Notes: generated by a model from the sequence alone, not told the origin. Numbered from the stretch's first letter, positions 1 to 11,084 are shown. The stretch: DNA of 64,000 bases from an uncultured Roseburia sp. (GCA_900557275.1 USRX01000004.1:79924-143923); one strand, 5' to 3'. Numbers and translations: made by a program.

Positions 1-146
1 TGGAATCGGTGTGTTGTATATGAAATACAGAACATAAGATTCCATCTGGATAATAAAAATTATCGAACCGCTAAGTTTTGATATACAAAGCAAGAACGGT
101 AATGATGGTAAATAACATTTAAATTTAAAGAAAAGAGGATATTAAA

Positions 147-1079
147 ATGTCAAAAATTTATAAAGGAACGCTCGGATTAATTGGAAATACACCATTGGTA
201 GAAGCTGTTAATATTGAGAAAAAACTTGGTTTAGAGGCTACGGTTTTACTGAAACTGGAATATTTTAACCCGGCAGGAAGCGTAAAAGACCGTATCGCAA
301 AAGCTATGATCGAAGATGCTGAACAGAAAGGTCTGTTAAAAGAAGGTTCTGTTATCATTGAGCCGACTTCCGGAAATACAGGTATCGGTCTGGCAGCCAT
401 CGCTGCAGCAAAAGGATATCGTGCAATTCTTACTATGCCGGAGACTATGAGTGTTGAGCGTAGAAACATCCTGAAAGCCTATGGCGCAGAGATCGTTCTT
501 ACCGAAGGCGCAAAAGGAATGAAAGGCGCTATTGAGAAAGCAAATCAGTTAGCTGAAGAGATTCCGGGCGCTTATATCCCTGGACAGTTTGTAAACCCGG
601 CAAACCCGGCAATCCATAAAGCAACTACTGGTCCGGAGATCTGGAATGATACTGACGGAGCTGTAGATATCGTAGTAGCTGGTGTAGGTACCGGCGGTAC
701 TATTACAGGTATCGGTCAGTATCTGAAAGAGCAGAAACCGGAAGTAAAAGTTGTTGCTGTAGAGCCGGAGACATCTCCGGTATTATCTCAGGGCAAGAGC
801 GGTGCTCATAAGATTCAGGGTATCGGCGCAGGATTTGTTCCTGATGTACTCGATACAAAAGTTTATGACGAAGTATTCCCGGTTCCGAATGAGTCTGCTT
901 TCGAATATGGCAAAGAGATTGCTAAAACAGAAGGTATTCTGGTAGGCATTTCTTCAGGAGCTGCTCTGTATGCGGCAGTAGAACTGGCAAAACGTCCGGA
1001 AAACAAAGGAAAAACAATTGTAGCAGTTCTTCCGGATAATGGAGACAGATATTACTCAACAGCATTATTCATCGAGTAA
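147..1079 (+). CDS. cysK: Cysteine synthase A (O-acetylserine sulfhydrylase)
   Basis: This 310-residue PLP enzyme makes L-cysteine and acetate from O-acetylserine and sulfide in the cytoplasm, the last step of cysteine synthesis. The PLP lysine is K47 in NPAGSVKDR, followed by the substrate loop [10 protein letters not shown], the glycine-rich phosphate loop [10 protein letters not shown] and SSGAA near the C-terminus. Length and motifs are standard for CysK. The ATG follows AAGAGGA. It is monocistronic and convergent with the next gene, with strong hairpins in between. No T-box or other recognisable leader lies in the 146 upstream bases, although those bases are truncated by the window edge. 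Confidence 0.95.
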   Translation: MSKIYKGTLGLIGNTPLVEAVNIEKKLGLEATVLLKLEYFNPAGSVKDRIAKAMIEDAEQKGLLKEGSVIIEPTSGNTGIGLAAIAAAKGYRAILTMPETMSVERRNILKAYGAEIVLTEGAKGMKGAIEKANQLAEEIPGAYIPGQFVNPANPAIHKATTGPEIWNDTDGAVDIVVAGVGTGGTITGIGQYLKEQKPEVKVVAVEPETSPVLSQGKSGAHKIQGIGAGFVPDVLDTKVYDEVFPVPNESAFEYGKEIAKTEGILVGISSGAALYAAVELAKRPENKGKTIVAVLPDNGDRYYSTALFIE

Positions 1080-1217
1080 TGCCATTTTATGAGGAAGTGA
1101 ATCAATAAGTGTTTGTTGCCGTTGACTGATAGTAAAAGCGTCAGACATTTGGATTGCTTCCCATCATTTATAAACCTCTTTACAAATATAAACATCCATT
1201 TTTGTGCGAAGCATAGT

Positions 1218-1334
1218 TTTTAATGTGCTCCCGGAATCTTCAGTAAGATGAATCTGGGGGCATATTGTTATGAAAAAGGATACATTTTCGTATAGATAAG
1301 TTATAACGGTATATGAAAGGTGTATCCTTTTCTG
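1218..1334. terminator. Tandem hairpins, bidirectional terminator between convergent genes
   Basis: Two adjacent hairpins separate cysK from the minus-strand gene. The second, about 1273-1333, pairs AAAAGGATACA with TGTATCCTTTT and continues with about ten inner pairs (TTTTCGTATA with TATATGAAAG). Its A- and T-rich flanks let it terminate in both directions. The first, about 1223-1264, pairs GTGCTCCC with GGGGGCAT. Confidence 0.6.
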
Positions 1335-1338
1335 GCTG

Positions 1339-2097
1339 TCAGTCGGAAAATTCTGGCATGTATTTCCGGTAATGCAGTGGCAGATGGGTTCTCTGACAGG
1401 CTGGATTTGTTCGCTGTTCGATAGAAATCTGCTGGAAAAATCCTTTCCACAGTTCTCGATATGGGTCTGCACTTTTTGCTGCTTCCAGAAGTTCGGTCTG
1501 TTCTCTGGCAGAGAGAGATGTAAAGTAAGTCAGTTCATCAGCGGGATGTACCGCGGCAGTATGACGATTTGCATCCAGTATCATCCAGTTTTCGGATGGA
1601 AGACGATCTTCAAATGCTGGGGCAAGAAGTGTCAGTATGTCTGCATTGGGTTCTATGGCAGCAACCAAGATTCCGCCGGGCGCAGCCTGGAAACGGGCAA
1701 ATTCCCGATATTGGTGAGTTTCGTTTATCACGGCACGATTCTGCTCAAAGACAGCCATGACATAAGGATGCTGGAGCATGTGCATGATATCTTTCGGATA
1801 AGCAAAGCCAAGCAGGAGAAAGCGGTAGATCATATCCAGCTTATCCGGATGGGTGGACATAGCACAGCGAAAGATCATCTGATATGCCCGGGCAGATATT
1901 TTCTGACGGATAGAATGGACGACTTTCTGTGCTTTTTGGCTGTCGGGTTCGACATGTCGATATTCGCAGAATAATTCCAGATTCCCGATTGGTTCAAGCA
2001 GCAGTTTTATATTTTTGTGACCTTCTTTGGATGCCCATGCCTCATAGATGCAAGTCATCATGGATTCAAAATCATCCGTACATGTATAAACGATCAT
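1339..2097 (-). CDS. Partner protein of radical SAM DNA-repair enzyme (TIGR03915-like)
   Basis: This 252-residue protein resembles the 'probable DNA metabolism protein' family (TIGR03915), which is always found next to the radical SAM protein encoded upstream here. It starts MIVYTCTDDFESMM and later has RHTAAVHPADE near a Trp/Asp-rich stretch. No catalytic motif is known to me for this family. Its ATG overlaps the TAA of the radical SAM gene by one base (TAATG on the minus strand), so translation is probably coupled and the products probably act together. A uracil-DNA-glycosylase-like role has been suggested for related proteins, but the sequence does not prove it. Confidence 0.75.
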   Translation of the reverse strand: MIVYTCTDDFESMMTCIYEAWASKEGHKNIKLLLEPIGNLELFCEYRHVEPDSQKAQKVVHSIRQKISARAYQMIFRCAMSTHPDKLDMIYRFLLLGFAYPKDIMHMLQHPYVMAVFEQNRAVINETHQYREFARFQAAPGGILVAAIEPNADILTLLAPAFEDRLPSENWMILDANRHTAAVHPADELTYFTSLSAREQTELLEAAKSADPYRELWKGFFQQISIEQRTNPACQRTHLPLHYRKYMPEFSD

Positions 2098-3659
2098 TAG
2101 AAAACTCCTGAAAACATATTTTGTAATGTAAGTTGTTCATAATTCTGCTCCGGATGTGCAAGATCCCAAATGGAAGCATCGGGGGTTCCGATCAGCTGAC
2201 GGGTAATATAAGCTTCTTCCAGACGAAGAGTTGGCATCATTTTTCCATTACAGGTAATGAAATATTGTGCACGTTTCAATACGGTTCCCATTTTCTTTAG
2301 TGCTTCAAACGAAAGGGAACCACATTTTCGGGCCTGTATGATGCGCAGGGCAGACTTGTTTCCGATTCCCGGAACCCGGAGCAGTGTCTGATAATCTGCG
2401 GTAGCGACTTCTACCGGAAATTGTTCCAGATGCCGTAATGCCCAGTCGCATTTAGGGTCAAGGCTCAGATTAAAGTCCGGTCGTTCCGGACTCAGCAGTT
2501 CTTCTGCATGGAAGCCATAGTAGCGTAGCAACCAGTCTGCCTGATATAAGCGATGCTCCCGCAAAAGGGGTGGTGCTGTATTCAGGGCGGGCAGTGCGTC
2601 ATCTTTATTGATGGGAATATAGGCGGAGTAAAATACCCGCTTCAGATCAAAGTGCTGATAGAGAGCCTGTGTGATGGATAAAATCTGGTAATCTGTTTCC
2701 GGCGTTGCACCAATGATCATCTGCGTACTCTGTCCGGCAGGAACAAAAGGCACCGGCTTCACAGAATGTATGGTTGATAAGCCCTGTTTGCTTTTGGACG
2801 GTAGAAAAGATACCATATCATTTGTCAGAGGATTACCTGTTTTATCTGATGAATTTGTAAGATTACAATTCTTTTCTAATGAATCTACACTACAATTTGT
2901 TTTTTCGGGTAATATTTTATCTGTAGACAGCATTTTTTCAGAAGATACGATGTTGTTTGTAGAAAAAATACTGTCTGGCAGATATCGGTTGGCCCTGCTA
3001 CGCTCCATCTGCGCAGATTTTCCAATTGACAGTCGTGTATCTGCAATCTGCTGTTGGATCTGACGCATGGGGGTAAGGATAGATGTTCTTGTCTTATTTG
3101 GAGCAAGAAGCTTCAGACTGTCGGCTGTAGGAAGTTCCATATTAATGCTCATGCGATCCGCCAGATATCCGATGCTCTCTATCAATTCAAAAGGCGCATT
3201 AGGAATTGCCTTTACATGAATATATCCGTTGAAATGATAACGATTGCGAAGCAGAGAGATTGTTTCATACATGCGTTCCATTGTGTAAATCGGATTTTTG
3301 CAGACAGCAGAGCTTAAAAACAGGCCTTCAATATAATTTCGTTTATAAAATTCCATAACAAGCGTACAGATCTCTTTCGGAGAAAAGGTCGCCCGGGTTT
3401 GAGAATTGCTGCACCGGCTCTGGCAGTATTTGCAGTCATAGATGCAGTCATTGCTCAGCAGAATCTTCAATAGTGAAATGCAGCGACCATCTCCGGAAAA
3501 ACTGTGACAGACTCCGGCAGCTACAGAGTTCCCAAGATATCCTTTTTTCCCTTTTCTCCGGGAACCGCTGGAAGTGCAGGCTACATCATATTTTGCAGCA
3601 TCTGCAAGGATATTCAGTTTTTCCTGAAGAGAAAGTTCGTTGGAATAATGTAAGTACAT
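2097..3659 (-). CDS. Putative DNA modification/repair radical SAM protein (TIGR03916-like)
   Basis: This is a 520-residue radical SAM enzyme. The iron-sulfur motif is CIYDCKYC (C72, C76, C79; Cx3Cx2C spacing), inside a TIM-barrel-like N-terminal half. A helix-hairpin-helix DNA-binding motif, LLRVPGIGNKSALRI, lies at about residues 426-440. Radical SAM plus HhH is the signature of TIGR03916 proteins, thought to repair or modify DNA. The protein is about 100 residues longer than I expect for the family. The excess is a Ser/Asn/Lys-rich segment of low complexity at about residues 205-302, between the catalytic and HhH parts. Two LexA-like boxes lie upstream. The next gene is translationally coupled. 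Confidence 0.85.
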   Translation of the reverse strand: MYLHYSNELSLQEKLNILADAAKYDVACTSSGSRRKGKKGYLGNSVAAGVCHSFSGDGRCISLLKILLSNDCIYDCKYCQSRCSNSQTRATFSPKEICTLVMEFYKRNYIEGLFLSSAVCKNPIYTMERMYETISLLRNRYHFNGYIHVKAIPNAPFELIESIGYLADRMSINMELPTADSLKLLAPNKTRTSILTPMRQIQQQIADTRLSIGKSAQMERSRANRYLPDSIFSTNNIVSSEKMLSTDKILPEKTNCSVDSLEKNCNLTNSSDKTGNPLTNDMVSFLPSKSKQGLSTIHSVKPVPFVPAGQSTQMIIGATPETDYQILSITQALYQHFDLKRVFYSAYIPINKDDALPALNTAPPLLREHRLYQADWLLRYYGFHAEELLSPERPDFNLSLDPKCDWALRHLEQFPVEVATADYQTLLRVPGIGNKSALRIIQARKCGSLSFEALKKMGTVLKRAQYFITCNGKMMPTLRLEEAYITRQLIGTPDASIWDLAHPEQNYEQLTLQNMFSGVF

Positions 3660-3982
3660 CGTTTTATTTTTCCTGTCAGAAATAATTCATATTTATGTAA
3701 AACGGCAGGATTTCCTTTCTGTTACAATTTCTTATGTAGATATTTTTGCGGTAAAGAATCATCTATCTGTTTAAAGACAAATAAAAATAGTAATTCATAT
3801 GTTTCCCTTTATAGAAAAAAATAAAATATTTTGTACCGTCAGTTCAAAGGACATTCAGGTAAAAAATACTTTTTCATAGCTGTTTTATGCCACAAGCTGA
3901 CGGCTGGAGAAAAGGGCATTTGTGCAAAAAATATTTTAATGTTATTTATGTTACAAATAAAATAGTTTAAAAGAAAAACATG

Positions 3983-4000
3983 CAAGAACATATGTTCTTG
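3983..4000. promoter_or_regulatory. LexA (SOS) box, perfect 18-bp palindrome
   Basis: The core GAACATATGTTC sits in an 18-bp perfect palindrome extended by CAA and TTG. This fits the Gram-positive LexA/DinR consensus GAAC-N4-GTTC. The box overlaps the -35 of a weak minus-strand promoter candidate pointing to the radical SAM repair gene. An SOS link is chemically sensible for a DNA-repair pair, but the MATE gene on the other side could also be the target. Confidence 0.6.
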
Positions 4001-4051
4001 TTTATGATAGTCATATGGTAACATACATCTTTTTAAAAATCAACAGAAAAT

Positions 4052-4065
4052 CGAACATATATTCT
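4052..4065. promoter_or_regulatory. Second LexA-like box
   Basis: CGAACATATATTCT lies 52 bp beyond the perfect box and matches GAAC-N4-GTTC except for one base in the right arm. Two nearby boxes raise the odds that this region is under LexA control. Confidence 0.4.
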
Positions 4066-4312
4066 GGTAACTTTTGGGAAACTTTCTTGCAGAAAAAGGG
4101 AAAGGGTTGTATCATTAACCACAGATTAGAACTGGGATTGTAGCATGGATGACGCTATAAAAGAAGATGGAACTAGGCTTGTTTTTGGCTATAGGAAGAT
4201 TTATATCAAGCAGAAATCTGTACGATATGCGTAGTGCTAGCTATGATATCGCTTAGAAGGATATCGTTTGCTATGATACTGGATTACATGTATTAGAAGG
4301 AGTTATTGAAAC

Positions 4313-5719
4313 ATGGAACAGCACTTAGAAAAAACCTCTTTTTTTACGAAGGATAAGACATTTTACAGTACACTGTTTAAGATGCTGATCGTAGTCGCTT
4401 TGCAGAACCTTGTAGCATATAGTGTCAATATGGTCGATAATGTCATGTTGGGAAGATATGCGCAGGATGCGTTGTCCGGTGCAGCTACCGTTAATCAGGT
4501 TTTCTTTATGGTAGAACAGTTTGCCCTTGCTATCGGTAATTCTCTGGTGGTTCTTGCTTCTCAATATTGGGGCGAAAAGCGTGTGGAACCAATCCGCAGA
4601 TTGACAGGTATCGCTTTGAAACTTGGTATTATCTGCAGTGCGATTATTTTGCTTATCTGTATGTTTATGCCGGATCAGTTGTTACATATTTTTACAAATT
4701 CGCCGGATATCATTGCTCAGTCAAAGGAATATCTTGGACTGATCCAGTGGACGTTTGTCCTGTTTATCATGTCAAATATTTTAATGGCAGTGCTTCGAAG
4801 CGTGGGAACCGTAAAAATTTCGTTCTATATATCTGTGATTTCACTGGGCATCAATATTGTATGCAACTATATGTTTATCTATGGTAACTTGGGTGCACCG
4901 GAAATGGGCGTCCGTGGTGCGGCTGTAGGTACGTTGATTGCCAGAATTGTTGAATTTGTCGTTATTCTGGTCTTTGTATTAAAGATTGATAAGAAGATAC
5001 GATTATTTTCAAAGGGTCTGAAACACGTCTTTGGCATTAATGCAGATATGCGACAGGATTATCGTAAAGTATGCGTACCGATCATGCTTTCGCAGGTGCT
5101 TTGGGGCGTTTCTGTGCCGATGCAAACGGCAATTCTTGGACATTTATCTAATGATGCCATTGCTGCAAATTCTGTTGCTACGACCTTCTACCAGTATCTG
5201 AAGGTAATCGTTATTGCAATGTCATCGACTTCTGCGGTAATGATCGGAAATGCCATTGGTCGTGGCGATATGAAGCGGATCAAATCCGATGCCAGAACGC
5301 TGGCGGTAATCGACGTTGTCATCGGTCTGATCCTTGGAATGGCACTGATTGCGCTGAGAAATCCACTTCTTTCCATGTATAAGCTGGATGATTCTGCCAC
5401 CACAATGGCACTGCATCTGATTGTAATCATGGGATTTGTCATGGTGGGAATGTCTTATCAGATGCCGGTAAGCTTTGGTATCATTCAGGGAGCAGGAGAC
5501 GCCGGATTTACCATGAAGATGAATATGATCAGTACATGGTGTATTGTAATGCCGCTGTCCTTTATGGCAGCCTTCTGGTGGAAATGGCCGGTGGAGGCAG
5601 TTGTTATCATGATACAGTCGGATCAGATATTTAAAGGTCTGCCGACCTTTATCCGGTTTTGCACTTATAAGTGGATTAAGAAATTGACCCGTGCTGATGC
5701 AGAAAAGTCAGAAAGCTAA
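4313..5719 (+). CDS. MATE family efflux transporter
   Basis: This 468-residue membrane protein has about twelve hydrophobic segments in two related halves, typical of MATE (MOP superfamily) cation/drug antiporters. The N-terminal pattern QNLVAYSVNMVDNVMLGRYAQDALSGAA is characteristic (position about 30-57). Such proteins export drugs or metabolites in exchange for Na+ or H+. The substrate cannot be read from sequence. The ATG follows AAGGAG at a good distance. The gene appears monocistronic, 125 bp before the homocysteine methyltransferase gene. Confidence 0.9.
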   Translation: MEQHLEKTSFFTKDKTFYSTLFKMLIVVALQNLVAYSVNMVDNVMLGRYAQDALSGAATVNQVFFMVEQFALAIGNSLVVLASQYWGEKRVEPIRRLTGIALKLGIICSAIILLICMFMPDQLLHIFTNSPDIIAQSKEYLGLIQWTFVLFIMSNILMAVLRSVGTVKISFYISVISLGINIVCNYMFIYGNLGAPEMGVRGAAVGTLIARIVEFVVILVFVLKIDKKIRLFSKGLKHVFGINADMRQDYRKVCVPIMLSQVLWGVSVPMQTAILGHLSNDAIAANSVATTFYQYLKVIVIAMSSTSAVMIGNAIGRGDMKRIKSDARTLAVIDVVIGLILGMALIALRNPLLSMYKLDDSATTMALHLIVIMGFVMVGMSYQMPVSFGIIQGAGDAGFTMKMNMISTWCIVMPLSFMAAFWWKWPVEAVVIMIQSDQIFKGLPTFIRFCTYKWIKKLTRADAEKSES

Positions 5720-5844
5720 TCTGCTAAAATGAGATGTCAGAAAATTAAAAAAATTCAGGATACAGGAGTTTGATAAAATAAAAACAAGAGGAGGGGACGG
5801 TCAGCTGTTGGAGAGAAAAACAGGGCTGTCTTAAAAGAAAAACT

Positions 5845-7203
5845 ATGACAAAACAGGAATTTAAAGAATGGATGAAAGACAAGATTGTAATTCTGGATGG
5901 TGCGACCGGTTCCAATCTGCAGAAACGCGGAATGCCTACCGGTGTGTGCCCGGAGCTTTGGATTACGGAGCATCCAGATGTGTTGATCGGTCTGCAGAAA
6001 GAGTATATTGAAGCAGGCAGTGACATTGTATATGCCCCTACGTTTTCCGGAAACCGTATTAAATTAAAAGAATACGGTCTGGAAGACCGACTGGATGAGA
6101 TTAATACGGAACTGGTACGGATCTGCAAAGAAGCGGCAGAAGGGAAAGCGCTGATCGCCGGAGATATTACTATGACCGGTGCACAGCTGGAGCCGGTAGG
6201 AGATCTGAAATTTACGGAACTGGTAAAAGTGTACGAGGAACAGATCGCAATCCTTGCAAGAGAAGGTGTGGATCTGCTGGTCATTGAGACGATGATGAGC
6301 CTTCAGGAAACCCGCGCAGCTGTGATCGCAGCAGGACATGTGGCACCGGATCTGCCGATCATAGCGACATTAAGCTTTAAAGAAACGGGAAAAACATTAT
6401 ATGGTGTTTCTGCTCCGTCAGCAGTACTTACCCTGCAGGGAATGGGTGTCAGTGCAGTAGGATTAAACTGTTCCGCAGGACCGGATCATCTGACAGACGT
6501 TGTCCGTGCAATCTGTGAAGTGTCAACAGTTCCAGTTATCGCAAAACCGAATGCAGGTCTTCCTACATTGGATGAAAACGGACAGACCGTATATGACATG
6601 AAACCGGAAGAGTTCCAGAAGCATGTAGCACATCTGGTAGAACTTGGCGCATCCGTGATCGGAGGATGCTGTGGAACTGCGCCGGAATACATAAAATTAC
6701 TTCATGAAAACAGAGATTCTATGAAACGGACAGCACCGGAGCAGGCAGATGCTAATACAGATCAATTGTATTTATGCAATGAAAGAACCGTATTCTCCTT
6801 TACAGATGGGCAGGAATTGGAACTGGGGGATGCCATTGATTTTGCAGAAAATGAAGAACTCATGGAAGAGTATGAGGATGAAGAGTTTGATACAGCTATT
6901 GACCTCGCCATGGATCTTGCAGATGATGAAATGGATGCCATTATGCTGACTGCGGATGGTCTGGAAAAAGAAGCGGAGATCGTGACAGCAGCAATTCGGG
7001 AAATTTCTCAGATGGTACAGTTGCCATTTATCGTATCAACCAAAGATGCGGAAACAGTAAAGGCTGTTCTGGAACAATATTCTGGCATTTTGGCGATCCG
7101 GCTTCTTACAGAAGAGGAAACTGTAAAAAACACAGTACGTTCCTATGTAAAACAGTACGGTGCTAAATTAGTAACTATTGACAAAAAAATTATAAGTTGC
7201 TAG
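5845..7203 (+). CDS. Homocysteine S-methyltransferase family protein with short pterin-binding-like tail
   Basis: This 452-residue protein probably makes methionine from homocysteine, or forms part of such a system. Residues about 1-290 form the Hcy-binding zinc barrel: DGATGSNLQKRG near the N-terminus, GLNCSAGP for the first zinc Cys, and GGCCGT for the paired Cys. MetH would continue with complete pterin and B12 domains. Here only about 150 residues follow: an acidic stretch (ENEELMEEYEDEEFD) and then a piece resembling part of a pterin-binding barrel (VQLPFIVSTKDAETV). There is no B12 domain (no DxHxxG). The ribosome site before ATG is weak, so the start is less certain. Confidence 0.8.
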   Translation: MTKQEFKEWMKDKIVILDGATGSNLQKRGMPTGVCPELWITEHPDVLIGLQKEYIEAGSDIVYAPTFSGNRIKLKEYGLEDRLDEINTELVRICKEAAEGKALIAGDITMTGAQLEPVGDLKFTELVKVYEEQIAILAREGVDLLVIETMMSLQETRAAVIAAGHVAPDLPIIATLSFKETGKTLYGVSAPSAVLTLQGMGVSAVGLNCSAGPDHLTDVVRAICEVSTVPVIAKPNAGLPTLDENGQTVYDMKPEEFQKHVAHLVELGASVIGGCCGTAPEYIKLLHENRDSMKRTAPEQADANTDQLYLCNERTVFSFTDGQELELGDAIDFAENEELMEEYEDEEFDTAIDLAMDLADDEMDAIMLTADGLEKEAEIVTAAIREISQMVQLPFIVSTKDAETVKAVLEQYSGILAIRLLTEEETVKNTVRSYVKQYGAKLVTIDKKIISC

Positions 7204-7317
7204 AATTAGCAGGATGAAATATGCAAAAGAATTGCAAATGCAAAAGGCATAGTTCATAAACGGAGTGAGAGACAGTATATCCCATATTCCGGAAAGAAGT
7301 GTAATGAGGAAATTAAG

Positions 7318-7818
7318 ATGAAGAGACAGACATATTCTATGTTAGTTGAAAATACTTCAAATGCGCTGAGCCATATTTCAGGTCTGTTCAGCAGAAGAGG
7401 GTATAATATTGACAGTATTTCTGCCGGTGTTACTGCTGATCCGCGTTTTACAAGAGTGACCGTTGTGTCCAGTGGCGAGGAACAGATTCTGGAACAGATT
7501 GAAAAACAGCTTGCCAAACTGGAAGATGTTGTTGATATCAAACAGCTGAAAGATGGCGAATCAGTATGCCGGGAGCTGGTGCTTGTAAAAATCCGGGCAA
7601 AGGATACAGACCGTCAGGCGATCTTATCCACAGCAAATATTTTCCGTGCCAATATTGTGGATGTCACTCATGATTCGGTTGTCATTGAACTGACAGGCGG
7701 TCAGGGTAAACTGGACGCATTCTTGGAACTTGTAAAAGGCTATGAGATTCTTGAACTGGCCAGAACAGGTATCACGGGGCTTACAAGAGGCATTGATGAT
7801 GTAACAATCATTGAGTAA
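7318..7818 (+). CDS. ilvN: Acetolactate synthase, small regulatory subunit
   Basis: This 166-residue protein is the regulatory subunit of acetohydroxyacid synthase, the first common enzyme of valine, leucine and isoleucine synthesis. The N-terminal ACT domain is clear: LVENTSNALSHISGLFSRRG, with the GYNIDS region after it. These residues normally bind valine for feedback inhibition. The catalytic subunit gene (ilvB) is not adjacent here. ilvC follows after 27 bp and an AGGAGG site, so the two are likely cotranscribed. Confidence 0.92.
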   Translation: MKRQTYSMLVENTSNALSHISGLFSRRGYNIDSISAGVTADPRFTRVTVVSSGEEQILEQIEKQLAKLEDVVDIKQLKDGESVCRELVLVKIRAKDTDRQAILSTANIFRANIVDVTHDSVVIELTGGQGKLDAFLELVKGYEILELARTGITGLTRGIDDVTIIE

Positions 7819-7833
7819 TTATCTATATCTTAG

Positions 7834-8862
<1,029 letters not shown>

Positions 8863-8943
8863 TCTTGTGTGAAGATTGTCTTAAATTGAAAAACAGAGAT
8901 AAGAGATTATTTCCACTTTTTAGTTTTTAAAAGAAAATAGTTT

Positions 8944-8988
8944 GGGGCGCTTTTGTGGAGAATGTACTTCACAGAGGCGCCTCTTTTC
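8944..8988 (+). terminator. Rho-independent terminator after ilvC
   Basis: A stem of about 12-14 bp pairs GGCGCTTTTGTG with CACAGAGGCGCC, with two G-U pairs and a 12-base loop, followed by TCTTTT. Confidence 0.7.
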
Positions 8989-9137
8989 CTATAAATATAT
9001 TTCGAAAAGCATTTGATTGGCAAGATTCTTTAAGGCACAAGTTCCGGAGTGTATGAAAGTATTTGTAGGAAAAGAAGAAAAATATAAAAATCATGAAAAA
9101 TACAAAAGAAAAATAGCAAAAACAGCCTTCCTATAGT

Positions 9138-9166
9138 TTGTAATCTGTGAAAAGCTATGCTATTAT
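9138..9166 (+). promoter_or_regulatory. Sigma-A-type promoter for leuCD-thrC
   Basis: TTGTAA, a 17-bp spacer and TATTAT lie in the 431-bp gap before leuC, giving a start near 9174 and a leader of about 120 bases. No T-box or leader-peptide pattern is visible in that leader. Nothing else is recognised in 8989-9293. Confidence 0.55.
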
Positions 9167-9293
9167 ATTTAAGTATGTACATATAATGAAAATGTATCTT
9201 TTTGCAATGGATAAGAAGTACATGAGAATGTAAACTGATTATTCGTAAGGGAAGATTTCGGGAGTACATGCTAATCGAAGGAGGAAACATATC

Positions 9294-10568
9294 ATGGGAA
9301 TGACAATGACACAGAAAATTCTTGCTGCCCATGCAGGTCTTGAGTCTGTAACCGCCGGCCAGCTGATTGAAGCAAAGCTGGATGTTGTTATGGCAAATGA
9401 CATCACAGGACCGATGGCGTTGCCGATTTTTCGACAGATGGCAGATAAAGTATTTGATAAGGATAAAGTAGTATTAGTACCGGATCATTTTACACCGAAC
9501 AAAGATATCAAATCAGCGATCAACTCAAGAGCAATCCAGGATTTTGCAAAAGAGCAGGATCTGAAATGGTATCTTGTGCAGGGTAAATGTGGTGTAGAAC
9601 ATGCAATCTTACCGGAGTATGGTATCGTAGTAGCCGGAGAATGCATCATCGGCGCAGATTCCCATACCTGTACTTACGGTGCCCTTGGCGCATTTTCTAC
9701 CGGTGTAGGAACAACTGATATCTCTACCGGAATGGCTACCGGCGAGCTCTGGTTTAAAGTTCCGTCAGCAATCAAATTCGTACTGACCGGAAAACCGGGA
9801 CCGTATGTCAGCGGAAAAGATGTGATCATCCACATTATCGGAAAGATCGGTGTAGATGGCGCTCTTTACAAATCTATGGAATTCGTAGGCGATGGTATCG
9901 CAAATCTTTCTATGGATGACCGTTTTACTATGGCAAATATGGCAATTGAAGCCGGTGCGAAAAACGGTATCTTTATCGTAGATGATCAGACAAGAGCGTA
10001 CATAGATGCACATTCTGATAAAACTTATACCGCTTATGAGCCGGATGAGGATGCAGAGTACGATCAGGTTGTAGAGATTGACCTGTCTGAGGTACGCCCG
10101 ACCGTTGCTTTCCCACATCTTCCGGGAAATGCAAAGACAATTGATGAGGTAGAGGCTATGGAGCCGATTAAGATTGACCAGGTTGTTATTGGTTCCTGTA
10201 CAAACGGAAGAATCTCTGATATGAGAAAAGCTGCAGCTATCCTGAAAGGACATACTGTACATCCGGATGTTCGTGTCATGGTAGTTCCGGCAACACAGGA
10301 AGTATATAAAGAATGTATCAAAGAAGGACTGGTTGACATCTTCATTGATGCAGGATGCGCATTTAACACACCGAGCTGCGGACCGTGTATGGGAGGTCAT
10401 ATGGGTGTAATGGCTCCGGGAGAGAAGTGTGTATCAACAACAAATCGTAACTTTGTCGGAAGAATGGGCGATGTAGATTCCCTGATCTATCTGGCATCAC
10501 CGGAAGTCGCAGCAGCAAGCGCCATCGCAGGCTGTATTGCTAATCCGGAGAAAGTAGGTGACAAGTAA
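9294..10568 (+). CDS. leuC: 3-isopropylmalate dehydratase, large subunit
   Basis: This 424-residue aconitase-family subunit isomerises 2- to 3-isopropylmalate with the small subunit LeuD. The cysteine ligands of the [4Fe-4S] cluster are visible: C302 in GSCTNGR, then C362 and C365 in [10 protein letters not shown]. The length matches the short clostridial/archaeal form rather than the 470-residue form of E. coli. AAGGAGG precedes ATG; a second ATG four codons in (MTQK) is possible. The stop codon overlaps the leuD ATG by one base. Confidence 0.95.
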   Translation: MGMTMTQKILAAHAGLESVTAGQLIEAKLDVVMANDITGPMALPIFRQMADKVFDKDKVVLVPDHFTPNKDIKSAINSRAIQDFAKEQDLKWYLVQGKCGVEHAILPEYGIVVAGECIIGADSHTCTYGALGAFSTGVGTTDISTGMATGELWFKVPSAIKFVLTGKPGPYVSGKDVIIHIIGKIGVDGALYKSMEFVGDGIANLSMDDRFTMANMAIEAGAKNGIFIVDDQTRAYIDAHSDKTYTAYEPDEDAEYDQVVEIDLSEVRPTVAFPHLPGNAKTIDEVEAMEPIKIDQVVIGSCTNGRISDMRKAAAILKGHTVHPDVRVMVVPATQEVYKECIKEGLVDIFIDAGCAFNTPSCGPCMGGHMGVMAPGEKCVSTTNRNFVGRMGDVDSLIYLASPEVAAASAIAGCIANPEKVGDK

Positions 10569-11068
10569 TGAAAGCAGCAAAAGGACATGTATTTAAATAC
10601 GGAGATAACGTAGATACGGACGTAATCATTCCGGCAAGATATCTGAATTCATTTGACGCGCAGGAACTTGCAAGCCATGCAATGGTAGACATTGATCCTA
10701 CTTTTACCGAGAGAGTAAAACCGGGAGATATTATCGTGGCAAGAAAGAATTTCGGCTGCGGTTCTTCCAGAGAACATGCACCGCTGTGTCTGAAGACAGC
10801 AGGTGTCAGCTGCATCATCGCAGAGACTTTTGCCAGAATCTTTTATCGTAATGCCATCAACATCGGACTTCCGATCATTGAATGTCCGGATGCGGCAAGA
10901 GAGATTGAAGAGGGCGATGAAGTCGAAATCGATTTTGACAGCGGTAAAATTTATGACCGCACAAAAGGTACGGAGTATCAGGGACAGGCATTCCCGCCGT
11001 TTATGCAGAAAATCATTGCTTGTGGCGGACTTGTAAATTATATTAACCAGAAGAAGCAGACAAAATAA
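10568..11068 (+). CDS. leuD: 3-isopropylmalate dehydratase, small subunit
   Basis: This 166-residue swivel subunit pairs with LeuC. Typical motifs are [14 protein letters not shown] near the N-terminus and [12 protein letters not shown], which binds substrate. It starts inside the leuC stop (TAATG), implying translational coupling and equal synthesis. thrC follows after 16 bp, so the three genes form one operon. Confidence 0.95.
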   Translation: MKAAKGHVFKYGDNVDTDVIIPARYLNSFDAQELASHAMVDIDPTFTERVKPGDIIVARKNFGCGSSREHAPLCLKTAGVSCIIAETFARIFYRNAINIGLPIIECPDAAREIEEGDEVEIDFDSGKIYDRTKGTEYQGQAFPPFMQKIIACGGLVNYINQKKQTK

Positions 11069-11084
11069 CGAGGGGACAGGAAAA

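Larger units (their letters stand above)
3660..4312. other. 653-bp divergent intergenic region with LexA-like boxes
   Basis: This AT-rich gap between the divergent radical SAM and MATE genes has no convincing ORF. It holds two LexA-like boxes, annotated separately, and an inverted pair ACCGTCAG/CTGACGG (about 3835-3903). A weak minus-strand promoter candidate (TTGCAT, 17 bp, TTTTAT; 3985 down to 3957) overlaps the first LexA-like box. Confidence 0.5.

Noticed and set aside
1372..1974. 200-codon plus-strand ORF
   Set aside because: It is antisense to the DNA-repair partner gene, has Cys/Phe-rich random composition and no ribosome site.
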